From Plakobranchus ocellatus (Eukaryota > Mollusca > Gastropoda > Plakobranchidae): a DNA stretch of 22,239 nt. The notes under the pieces are model-generated. The model saw nothing but the letters and a program-made list of their open reading frames with translations. It was not told the DNA's origin and made no database searches. The stretch is from positions 544,417 to 566,655 of the forward strand of contig BLXT01005617.1 in NCBI GenBank assembly GCA_019648995.1, given 5' to 3'. The position numbers and the translations under genes were made by a program. This document shows, in pieces, positions 1-9,580 of this stretch. The stretch's first letter is position 1; the number at the start of each line of letters is the position of its first letter.

Positions 1-109
1 TGGGGTCTTTCTTATTTAGGTGGAAAGTTCTTGTTTTTACTTCACTGACCGGGTCATTATCCAAGTATCATTTAAAAAAAAAACCATGTGATTACCCACG
101 AAGCTCATC

Positions 110-330
110 ATTGACATAGAGCTCAATTGAATCTGTGCCTAGATCTAATCAAACCATTACATGTACTTGTTATTCTGAAAAGTTATAATTGACATAGAGC
201 TCAGTTGAATCTGCGCTTAGATCTAATCAAACCATTACTTGTCATTCTGAAAAGTTATAATTGACATAGAGCTCAATTGAATCCTCGCTTAGATCTAATC
301 AAGCCTTTACTTGTTGTTCTGAATAGGCCT
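110..330. repeat. Three-copy tandem repeat, 72-78 bp unit
   Basis: Three head-to-tail units begin at 110, 188 and 260. Each opens with ATTGACATAGAGCTCA and contains TAGATCTAATCAA. Units are about 78, 72 and 71 bp and differ by scattered substitutions and a 6-base indel near TTACATGTACTTGT. No reading frame is conserved. It is a small minisatellite of unknown origin. Confidence 0.9.
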
Positions 331-575
331 AGATCTAGATCTAAGTGAAAATAGTTTTTGTACTAGCAAGTCGTCTGAAAAAAGGAAAGTGCAGGAGTAG
401 GTAGAAACTGACCTATGATTTTATAGATCTTAAATTTAGCCTAGATCTAGATATAGAATCTAGATCTAGACCTGCACTATATTCAGTTTCATAATTTTTT
501 TATGGGGATCTAGAATTCTAGAAACTAATATTATTTTCAGACAATCGCAATCTAATTTAAGAGATCTAGATCAAC
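323..575. repeat. AGATCT-rich simple-sequence stretch
   Basis: The hexamer AGATCT, or the longer CTAGATCTAGAT, recurs at about 325-342, 425, 442-470 and 565 in otherwise AT-rich DNA. The same word sits inside the 110-330 units. This is a dispersed simple repeat, with no gene content visible. Confidence 0.6.
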
Positions 576-1399
576 CCTGACTATTTTCCTGAGCAATAAA
601 AAAAAACTAAAAAACTGCTTGTCTCAACTTTCATTTAAACAAATCCAATACCTCTTGTATGCCCGGCATGTACATTATAAAATTGCAACTCCATCCCTCA
701 ACATTGAAATTCTAAAAAAAAAAAAATTAACTTAAATAAGCCAAAACACAAAGTACAGGTCAACAAACAAAAATAAAAATACCGGTATATGGGTTTTAAG
801 GTTTTCAGCATTTACTTTTCAACACTAAAATAAAATAAAAATTATGGAAGTTAAGGGGGATGAAATTTTGTAATAAAAAAAAAAAAGCCTTGAACATCAG
901 TTTTCTTCACTGGGGCTTCTCCTGTCAAAAAATATGTGTAACAAGTTGTAAATAAAGGAATGATTTATCACAACTAAAGAGAGCTCGGCCGGTAAATACC
1001 CCATGTCTCATTTTAGCACCGAGTCGCTGACTTAAATAAAGCTCCAGATACTCTTCTAATTCTATAGTACATGTAGTTTAGTACTGAAAAGTAAAAGTCT
1101 ATCAAACAAGGAGTACTCATCAGAAGCTCAAGGTCTTTAAGTAAAACTTTAAAAAAATAGTAAGGCCCTGACGTTCTATCAGTCATCTGGAGTAAGATGA
1201 CCTAGACCTAGATTAGTTCTATCATTATGGAGATAAACATGCCAATTGCCACCTGATAAAGTGATATAGGACTACAGTCTAGAGGAAAGGGATGTAACAC
1301 TGGGGTGGAAAACTTTCCACCTAAATAATGTAGAGCATAGGGGTTTGTATTATTTGGGTGGATTCCACCTCAATAATAGCTGCCATATAAAAAAAAATA
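576..1399. other. AT-rich noncoding stretch, nothing recognised
   Basis: AT-rich sequence with several A-runs and no open frame of convincing length. I recognise no gene, RNA or mobile element here. Confidence 0.6.
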
Positions 1400-1410
1400 A
1401 AATATATATA

Positions 1411-1462
<52 letters not shown>
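1400..1462. repeat. (TA)n microsatellite
   Basis: About 60 bp of nearly pure TA dinucleotides, interrupted once by ATTA near 1412. It is self-complementary and a likely site of length variation. Confidence 0.95.
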
Positions 1463-1463
<1 letters not shown>

Positions 1464-1695
1464 GATTAATTCCTGGTTAGGACGACCGATGGTACATGTG
1501 CCTTTTTACAAGCTACACAGTACAATGCCAAGGATGCCATTTCTCATACACTTATTCTAATCATTAGTCAGCATGTTTGGTCTTTTGTTGACATAGAAAA
1601 AATATAGAAAAATAAGTGGTCGCTCTAATTTTTCTGAACCTTTGATCAGCGTTTTGACGACTTGCATTTGAATTTACCATTTGACCAAATTAGTT

Positions 1696-1748
1696 TGTGT
1701 GTGTGTGTGTGTCGTAATTGATCTTTATGCATCTAAGATCAATTACGA
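1696..1748. repeat. (GT)n run followed by a perfect 14-bp hairpin
   Basis: A GT run (about 1696-1712) leads directly into an inverted repeat. The left arm TCGTAATTGATCTT (1712-1725) is the exact reverse complement of the right arm AAGATCAATTACGA (1735-1748), with a 9-base loop. It could be a MITE end, a transcript hairpin or a chance palindrome; no target-site duplication is obvious. Confidence 0.7.
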
Positions 1749-3746
1749 TAGACGAAATAGGCTATATTTGTTTTTAGTTTTAGCAAATACAATTTTGAGC
1801 TTTTAGGGCACCTCATTTTTTTTTTTTTTTGCTTTTTAATTTGGAACTAAAATTGATTTTTTACAATTTGCAATGATGTGCCTGAATAAAACAGCTTGCA
1901 TTCTATTTCTTTTTGCTCATCAAGTTTTCAGGATATGAAAGGTTGATTTGATCAAACATAATTTCATGGGTTGTAACCACCTTCTCGGATCACTTATTTC
2001 CGTCATGTTGCCAACCAAGAAATCCACATGTTGCATTAATCAGAAAAACATGCTCTCTACAAAGAATAATAAAAAAAAAAAAGAAAGAAATCCAGGAATT
2101 GATGCTTACTTTGTATTTGAAGAAAAACAAGATTGGGCAGGTCTTGTTTTTAGTTTGAAGTAAGATTTTTTTTTTATTAAGTTTACATACTGATAAGATT
2201 GAAAAGAATAAAAAGAAAAATTTTACAACAGGCAAAACTCCTCCGATTGAAGTAAGTAGGGGGAAATGGCTCTAGGTTAGTCTATTTCCTGAATGTGACT
2301 GTGGCTTTAAGGTTTGCCCTTCACCCTCTTTTAGGACCTGGCTCCCCAGTCTTCCGAGGGTTTTTATAAACTGGTCATTATTTTCTAAATGTGTTGATGA
2401 TATAATTATTTACTTTCTTTTAGTTTTAGAAATACATAAGCCTCTTTTCTGATTGAAATGTAGACAGCAAAGAATGTTAAAGGCACAAGATAGTGTGAGG
2501 CCATGGACCGTATAGTGGAACTCGCTAATACATGTAGCGATTTTTGTTCTTAAAATAAAGCGGGATCAAAGAAGATTAAAAAAGAAAAAAAAAAACTGAA
2601 TGAAGTGAACAATGGCAACACCAATCATTTTCTATGTTACCTCCACTGCAACATGTGAGGCCTTACGAGACTAGAGCTTAATCATTTCCCCTTTATTTAT
2701 TGTATGGAAGAGGCTAGGGAGACCAGACTTCTGGTCTGTCTAGCCACCAGATTCCTGGTCTTACCAAGCAGATTGACTTAGGAGACAAAGGTTGATTTTT
2801 TTTCGATTCACCATGAAGGAGATAATTTAAATTAAAGAGAAACCAGGATGAAAATAGTTAAAAAAACAAACAAATAATAAAAAATGATGTAGGATTTTAT
2901 TTTAAATCACTCATTTAAATATTAATAACAGTGCGTATGAAATTAAGTCGATACTTTCTTGTTAACTTTAATTCTTCAAACCAGCTAAGGTGTTTTCCTG
3001 TGGCAACTGTAAAGTTTGAAACTTACATGTACCTTGGTAATCGATTATTTTTTGCAGATCACAGAAAAGATATTAATTTTTCACAAATCAATATTTTGTC
3101 ACAAAATTTCAGTTGAAAAAAAAATATATCAAAATTTGAACTGTCGTTCTGAAATCAAGCTACTTACTTTTCATAGTTTTAAAATTCACTTTTGAGTAAA
3201 CACTTAAGTGCCCTTTACCATCATGCAATTAAAAAAAAAGTGCTCTGGGCGGTATGAAGCTGGCCTACTTCTTTTTTTAATTTTTATGCCATACCGTCTT
3301 TTTACTAGATCAAATATGACTATGAGCATCTAAATGAGAGAAAATTAAAATTCAACGATCAAGGCCGAGGCCTAAAATTATGATTTTAAAATGTAAAGAG
3401 ATAAAAAGCCTGGACATTAAAATTCATAGCATAAGTCTTTTGCATAAATGGCCATTGAGACTAGATCAGTAAATCTATACTACTTCATTAAAATATCTTT
3501 GTCGTTTCACCCAATGGCCAATGACCAGATACGTACAGTCCACGAAAAATCTCTAGTGTGTCTAGAGAGACCAGCAAAATGTGCCAGCTTAGCAAAGCCA
3601 GTATGTCGCGAAATGAAGAAATTATTAAAACCAAAAAAAAAATTTTAAAATCTTATTTTGGTTGCTATATAAAAATCGCGTAGAGAAATACAAAAACATA
3701 AGAATATATTTTTAGCAGTAGCACTCTCGGGAACGCCCAATTATAT
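1749..3746. other. AT-rich noncoding stretch, no gene seen
   Basis: About 2 kb of AT-rich DNA with poly-T and poly-A runs (for example 1817-1830). Short open frames of 60-80 codons occur (1948-2163, 2931-3116, 3448-3648), but they are rich in K, N, F and I and show no domain. A small perfect palindrome, AGACCAGA-CT-TCTGGTCT, lies at 2720-2737. Nothing here is supported as a gene. Confidence 0.55.
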
Positions 3747-3890
3747 TTAGGAGACTGTTCAAATATAATCTAACACCTTTTTTGGGACTTCTTAACTCCC
3801 CCTCCCCCCCTTTCTTACATTTGCCCCCCCTAATATTACATTGTTGACTTGTTATAATATTAACGATAAAAACAGCAATGATGATGATGA
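3747..3890 (+). repeat. SINE-like repeat, plus-strand degraded copy
   Basis: The head around 3750-3780 (TTCAAATATAATCTAACACC) matches the heads of the copies at 4207 (reverse) and 21155. The tail runs through TATTACATTGTTGAC to (ATG)n and A/T-rich sequence. The segment 3828-3888 is matched, inverted, by the right window edge (22165-22239). A poly-C stretch around 3800-3830 interrupts it. Non-autonomous retroposon is the best guess; the class is not certain. Confidence 0.5.
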
Positions 3891-4207
3891 TGATAATAAA
3901 AAATAAAAAAGCATAGTCACTGCTCAATGCACTTTACATACATATTCATGAAATTGCATATGTACTCTGCAAGTATGTGCATATTATGCAATTCTACATC
4001 TATGCAGCAAAATCATTTAAACTGGAAAAAATGGAAAATCAACATATGAAATGGACTGATCCATTTATTGATAATATGTTAAGAATAGTATCCTCTCCCC
4101 TTATGTGTTATTTTTTATGTTGCCATTTTTTCTCCGCACAAAAGTGCAATATTACACTGGTTCAAGACCCCCCCCAAGGCGTAAGATTATATTTGAATGT
4201 CCCCTAA
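3891..4207 (-). repeat. SINE-like repeat, minus-strand copy
   Basis: Read on the minus strand, it begins TTAGGGGACATTCAAATATA, continues with a block reverse-complementary to TATGCAATTCTACAT and to ATGAATATGTATGTAAAG-like sequence, and ends in an A/T-rich tail next to (ATG)n. The same blocks occur in the same order on the plus strand at 21155-21409, so this is an interspersed family. It has about 60 bp of extra internal sequence relative to that copy. Confidence 0.65.
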
Positions 4208-4474
4208 AGAGCTGGCGCAGATGTTTTGGAAACGAAACAGAGGTGTGTCTCCAGACAACAGACATATTTATTTTATTGATGATGTCAACAGCATTTTATT
4301 TTGGGCACATACGAGTTTTTAATAGTTGGAGATCGAAATTTCTCTTACTCTTAAACTACCTTTTAATTAATGTCAGCTATTATGACTATCCCCTCTAAAT
4401 TTCAGTATGTAAAAATATTGTAAATATTCATTAATATAAAAGCTGGATCAAGTATTCATTTTTAACTTCCTCTA

Positions 4475-5435
4475 ACCCAAGATGAGGGGTGATGGAGATG
4501 ACGCTTTGACTTTTAAAATTTTAATTTCAGTTAATATTTTAAAAATATATTAAATGGAATTTTTATAACTACATGTAACTATAAAAATGTTTGTACACAA
4601 TTTTCATTTTATTGTTACGGTACTTCTATACATTGCAATCGTGCATAACTGCGTAGAGTGTATTTAAAAAAATGTATATTTAATAATACACTCATGCCTT
4701 TTACAAATAAACATAACCCAAGATAACGGGTGATGGAGATTACGCTTTGATTTTTAAAATTCTAATTTCAGTTAATATTTTTAAAATATATTAAATGGAA
4801 TTTTTATAACTAATTATAAAAATGTTTGTACAGAATTTTCATTTAAATCTTATGGTACTTCTACTGCAATCGTGCATAACTGCGTAGAGTGTATTTAAAA
4901 AATATATAATATATTATATTTAATAATACATTCATGCCTTTTACAAATAAACATAACCCAAAATGAGGGGTGGTGGAGATGACGCTTTGACTTTTAAAAT
5001 TTTAATTTCAGTTAATTTAAAATATATTAAATGGAATTTTTATAACTAATTATAAAGATGTTTGTACAGAATTTTCATTTAAATCTTATGGTACTTCTAC
5101 TGCAATCGTGCATAACTGCGTAGAGTGTATTTAAAAAAAATATATATCTAATAATACATTCATGCCTTTTACAAATAAACATAACCCAAAATGAGGGGTG
5201 GTGGAGATGACGCTTTGACTTTTAAAATTTTAATTTCAGTTAATATTTTTAAAATATATTAGTTTTATTACATGTAAATGGAATTTTTATAACTTATTAC
5301 ATGTATAAAAATGTTTGTACAGAATTTTCATTTTATTGTTACGGTACATCTACTGCAATTTTGCATACCTGCGTAGAGTGTATTTAAAAAATATATATAT
5401 TTAATACACTCATGCCTTTTATAAATAAACAAATA
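4475..5435. repeat. Four-copy tandem array, 228-241 bp unit
   Basis: Units start at 4475, 4716, 4956 and 5184. Each opens with ACCCAA followed by GATGGAGATGACGCTTTGAC or a variant, carries TAATTTCAGTTAATATT, GCATAACTGCGTAGAGTG and a (TA)-rich patch, and ends CATGCCTTTTACAAATAAAC. Units 2 to 4 share changes that unit 1 lacks (for example AATCTTATGGTACTT in units 2 and 3), suggesting stepwise duplication. No coding capacity is seen. It may be a satellite seed or the internal tandem repeat of a DNA transposon. Confidence 0.95.
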
Positions 5436-5544
5436 TGCATAATACCCTAATTTGAACTTACTTTTATAAATATGCACTTTGCGGAAAAATGGGGAAAAAA
5501 TTGTCTTGATGGAAGACGTAACAACTTTTAGTAGTAAACAGCTA

Positions 5545-5742
5545 AAAAAAAAAAAAAAAGAAAAAAGAAAGAAAGAAAAAGGTGATGATGATGATCATCA
5601 TATAAGACGAAGAAGAAAAAGAAGAAAATTGTCACAGAAGAAGAGATAGAGAACGACGTGGATTAAGAAGCAAACGACTGTTGTAATCTTTTGGACCAAG
5701 CCCCATTTAATATTGATATATATATATATATATATATAACGA
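5545..5742. repeat. Cluster of microsatellites (A/G-rich, GAT/GAA, TA)
   Basis: In sequence: poly-A with GAAA repeats (5545-5580), GATGATGATGATCATCAT (about 5583-5600), GAAGAAGAAAAAGAAG (about 5608-5627) and a (TA)n run (about 5716-5738). These are low-complexity tracts only. Confidence 0.85.
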
Positions 5743-6452
5743 TATAACATTCACATACACTCCTTGTTTAGTATAGTAATATAGTATGGCTCAGGGACAA
5801 ATTTCTTGTGAATAAATTATTCTCTTTAAAAAGTTTATTCCACTCCCAGACTCTTCGTTAGACGTTTTAACTTCAATCCGCTCCAGGACTGTTCCCTGTA
5901 AAATTCATATAATATAAAATGAATTCTTACTACAAAGTTTCCTCTTATTTGCATTCTCATTTCCATGTCCATATTTCAAAACTCATAATTCAATATAATT
6001 TCTGTTACTAAACGAAAATACATATAGTTAACGCTTAAACAGTTAAGATTTACAATCCATTAATAATTCGAGCATTTTAACACTTATAATTCATCTAACA
6101 TTTCAACATTTAACTTTTTTTAATATTTAACATTTTTGACTTTTCAATTTTCCGATCACCCTCACACAAAGCCTCTATTATATCGGCAAATATCTACCAA
6201 CTAGAATACAGTATCGAATAATTAAATTGATGGTTAGATAGATCATAGCCCAAAGGGCCTCTACGTAGACAATACGTCCAAACATAAGCAATATTTTATT
6301 ATTTCAAATACCCATTTATCAGCTGTTTATACTCCAATATTAATTTGGGGGTCTTTTTTGCTATGGCGTCTAAAATACAACAAAAGCTAAAACAGTATCT
6401 CTATATAACAATTACCAAGTGAGTGCTACTCATGGGTGAGCTTTGAGCCTTT
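5743..6452. other. AT-rich noncoding stretch with one weak exon-like segment
   Basis: Mostly AT-rich and featureless. On the minus strand, 5895 to 5791 forms 34 open codons plus a TGA directly after a TTTTACAG acceptor-like sequence and is GC-richer than its surroundings. It has no partner exon, and the family is not recognised. It also contains GGAATAAAC, so it may equally be part of a retrotransposon LTR with a polyadenylation signal. Confidence 0.35.
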
Positions 6453-6606
6453 GGCTGAAAATATACTGCCACGCACAACTGAAGTGCGCCGAGAAAAAAA
6501 GTCGTGCTCTCCTCTTAATTCCTATCGGTGATTTTACTAAACGTGAAAGGAAACAAAGAGGAGTAAACGACTTTTTCCGCGGCGCCCTGACAGTATATTT
6601 TCAGCC
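6453..6606. mobile_element. Palindromic MITE / foldback-like element
   Basis: Perfect 16-bp terminal inverted repeats: GGCTGAAAATATACTG at 6453-6468 and its exact reverse complement at 6591-6606. Inside them the symmetry continues imperfectly: 6485-6505 (GCGCCGAGAAAAAAAGTCGT) pairs with 6567-6586, and CCTCTT at 6511 pairs with AAGAGG near 6557. The whole 154 bp can fold into one long stem. No clear target-site duplication is visible, so the superfamily is unknown. The 63-codon open frame across it is a by-product. Confidence 0.7.
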
Positions 6607-6754
6607 TGTCAGTTTCATTGTGCTGTTAGTATGAAATGATTTTACTCCAAATGATACACGAACTATATGGTGAGGACACAGTGAAGCATAACACGCTCCG
6701 CCAACCCTTAAAAACAAGAAACATTTTTCGATAAAAAAAATAAGAATTTCCAGT

Positions 6755-7190
6755 CAGACTAGCAAATGAGTTTTCCTGAGTATGATGCTTTATTTAGAGC
6801 TGCCTTTGCAAATTTGTCCACACTCTCATTCCCCTGGATGCCTACGTGAGTACGTGAGCAGGAATCCAGACAAAAGGAAGTGAACATAGGGTGGAAATTT
6901 TCGGATTAAATCGAACAGGCGCCTGATATCTTTAACTTTGAAATTTTTGCTTTGAATAGCCTTTAAGGCTGACAGGCTGTCACTGTAGATAACAAAATTT
7001 GTATGGTATTTAGTGAGTTTTTTTTTTATTTCTGTGAGCCCGAGGGCTATTCCCTCGAGCTCAGCATTGAAGACAGATGCCCCGTCTCTCAAGCGAGTTG
7101 CCTTCGAGCAGTCCGGGCGTTCCGGAAAAAAGGCTGCGGTCGCATCCTTTTCCTCCACTTTAGAGCCATCAGTAAAAACAGTCTAATGAT
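6755..7190 (-). pseudogene. LINE fragment (older copy): RNase H domain only
   Basis: This minus-strand remnant of a non-LTR retrotransposon ORF2 covers the RNase H domain. Visible blocks are RLRDGASVFNAELEGIAL (acidic E of the active site), VIYSDSLSALKAIQ (catalytic D) and, in another frame, the closing SVDKFAKAAL block. The domain would degrade RNA in the RNA-DNA hybrid during target-primed reverse transcription. It aligns at DNA level, with many substitutions, to the RNase H of the neighbouring copy at about 7780-8215. It is truncated at the 3' side near 6755, and at 7184-7190 it runs abruptly into the (CAAT)n tail of that neighbouring LINE. An 8-base insertion repeats ACGTGAGT near 6844-6858. 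The fragment is frameshifted and non-functional. Confidence 0.85.
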
Positions 7191-7294
7191 TGATTGATTG
7201 ATTATTGGTATACCCAGTCCACCATTGAGCGGTGATCTCAGGGTTTCTGTTCACTCAGTCTCTCTCGTAGGCTTCCGTCAGATGCTCAAGCAAA
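7187..7294 (-). mobile_element. LINE 3' UTR with (CAAT)n tail
   Basis: Downstream of the ORF2 end, on the minus strand, comes a short 3' UTR that includes GATCACCGCTCAATGG, ends with GTATACCAATAATCAATCAA and then stops at unrelated coding sequence of an older LINE. A 3' end made of a short tetranucleotide repeat instead of poly-A is typical of I/Nimb-like LINEs and marks the exact 3' integration boundary. Confidence 0.75.
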
Positions 7295-9580
7295 TTAAAA
7301 CAAAGATAGAAAACCATTAAAAATCCAACAGAGTATGAAGAAAAACTTTAAAAGGAATCTGTACAAAGCCTCAGATATTTCCATAGACACCGAGGTCCTT
7401 ATTAAGTAACCAACTATGCGAGAGGGATTGACCTCTCGGAAAAGTCTGTACAGGTCAGTTACACTGAAGTATTTCCTCCTGGTGTCTTGAAAGTCTGGGC
7501 ATTGAATTAAAATATGCCGGACACTGTAAAGGCTGTCGCAGGCATAACAAAAAGTTCCGTTCCGCATTTTTTAAAAGGTAGCTCTGGGTGAGCTACGTCT
7601 GGCCCACCCGAAGCCTACACATTGCCGCCTCCCGTTTTCTACCGGCTCCTTCGCCTCTCCTGTGGAGGTCTTCGCCCAAGTTGGGGAGCACTTCGTGGAG
7701 CTTGCTTGCTCCCTCAGCATCCCAATTTTTTTGCCAGACGGAGTGGATGTAACTTTGTAAGCGTTTATTTTGGGTTTTTTTAATCGGACCAGCAAATGAG
7801 TTTTCCCGAGCAAGATGCTCTATTTAGGGCCGCTTTTGCGAGTTTGTCCACATCCTCATTTCCCCTGATGCCCACGTGAGCAGGAATCCAGACAAAAGAG
7901 ATGTGAACAGAGGGTGGAAATTTTCGGATTAAATTGTACAGGCCCCTGATATTTATTACTTTGAAATGTTTGCTTTGGATAGCATGTAAGGCTGACAGGC
8001 TGTCACTGTAGATAAAGTTTTGTGATATTTAGCGAGTTTTTTTAATTTCTGTGAGCGCGAGAGCTATTCCCTCTAGCTCACCACTGAAAACAGATGCCCC
8101 GTCTCTCAGGCGAGTTGCCTTCGAGCGGTCTGGGTGTTCCGGGAAATAGGCTGCGGCCGCAACCTTTTCCTCCAGTTTAGAGCCGTCAGTAAAAACAGCA
8201 TAATGGTTTGAAAATTTTTCTTTCATTCTAGAAAATTCTTTTATATAAGCAACTTCACTTGTATTTTCTTCTTTTTGTTTCGTTAGAGAAATATTAACGT
8301 TAACCGTGTGCTCCTCCCAAGGTGGGGGGCACTGGACATGTAAGTTATCAATAGTATTTAGGTTGATTTTAGCATTCTTAATATGCTCAAAAGTACAGGC
8401 GACAAGATTTGGTTCTGACTTTGTATCAGCAGAAAAGCCAGACAATAGGGCTTCAAATACGACTTTATGGCATGGATTACTAGGCAATGATTTTAACTTT
8501 AATATATAATTACAAGCTAACTTGATACGCCGATGCTCGAGAGAGGGCTCCCCAGCCTCGGCGTACAAGCTTTTAATAGGTGACGTTCTGAAGGCCCCGA
8601 GGGCAATACGAAGGCCCTGTTGATGTATAGGGTCCAGGGCCCTAAGAACGTGTTTTTTTCGCAGAACCATATACGACACTGCCGTAAGTCCAACTTGGAC
8701 CGGACTAGGGTGCGGTAAAGCTTAAGAAGGGTAGCTCTATCCGAACCCCAGTCCGTATGGCCCACGACGCGCAATAAATTTAGTGCTTTTAAGCACTTTT
8801 TCTGTACTTCACGTGACTACTAAAAGTAAGCTTCGAGTCGAAGACGACTCCTAAAAACTTGGCCTCACCCTTCACCGGGATCGGCTGGCCGTCCAGATGA
8901 AGGGCGGGCTCAGCGTAGATTCTTTGTCTGTGGAAATGGACACAGGTGGTCTTCGAGACCGAGAATCTGAATCCGTTCTCGGAGACCCACTTTTGAACGT
9001 TATTAATACATAATTGAATGGTGCGCTCAAGATGCTGCAGGTGTTTACCTTCAGCGTAAATGGCAAAATCATCAACAAATAAAGAGGCATTACATGTTTA
9101 GAAACGGAATTAATAATATTGTTTATTTTTAAATTTTAAAAGCATAGGGGATAGAATACTACCTTGGGGAACATTTTAACACTGTTTCTCTGGTGGTACG
9201 AAGAAGAAAACGTGTTCTCCGCTTTGACTTTAAAATGGCGGTCTTTTAGAAAATTTGAAATGAAAATGGGCAACCTGCCACTAAAATAGAGGTCGAAAAG
9301 ATCTTTTAAAATTCCATACCTCCAGGTAGTACCATAGGCTTTTTCTAGATCGAAAAAAAACAGCCAGAACTTGCTTTTTCTGGCGAAGGCCTTTTGATAA
9401 ACGTTTCCAATCCGACCAAGTGGTCCAATGTGCTATGGTCCTTCCTGAAACTGCACTGAACATTTGACAGCAGATTTCTGGACTCAAGCACATGGACCAG
9501 TCGGTCATTCACCATCCGCTCGAGGGTCTTACACAAGCAGCTCGTGAGCGCAATAGGCCTATAATACTGCCGTTTTAATT
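7295..9580 (-). pseudogene. LINE ORF2 3' half: reverse transcriptase, RNase H, CCHC tail (I/Nimb-like)
   Basis: Decayed minus-strand ORF2 of a non-LTR retrotransposon. In order: RT fingers from about 9575 (YRPIALTSCLCKTLERM, then QCSFRKDHSTLDHLV); motif A FFDLEKAYG at about 9331-9358; catalytic FVDDF at 9065-9079; thumb/connection (KFLGVVFDSKL near 8850, then ALDPIHQQGLRIALGAFRTS near 8630); RNase H from FTDGSK (D codon 8185-8187) through SGELEGIALAL to SDSLSAL (about 7995-8012); and the C-terminal zinc motif C-x2-C-x8-H-x4-C (7499-7549). Many frameshifts break it, for example in the A/T run at 9353-9360 and between 7571 and 7813. RT plus RNase H excludes Jockey and CR1 and points to the I group. 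The similarity stops sharply at about 9578. Confidence 0.9.

Noticed and set aside
110..330. Tandem repeat considered as a CRISPR array
   Set aside because: Units are contiguous with no unique spacers, and the window is from an animal genome.
1400..1462. (TA)n tract as a replication origin or promoter
   Set aside because: A plain microsatellite with no associated gene or other element.
2318..2370. CTCTTTTAG acceptor followed by a short GC-richer segment, plus strand
   Set aside because: No usable donor and no recognisable peptide; one frame closes quickly.
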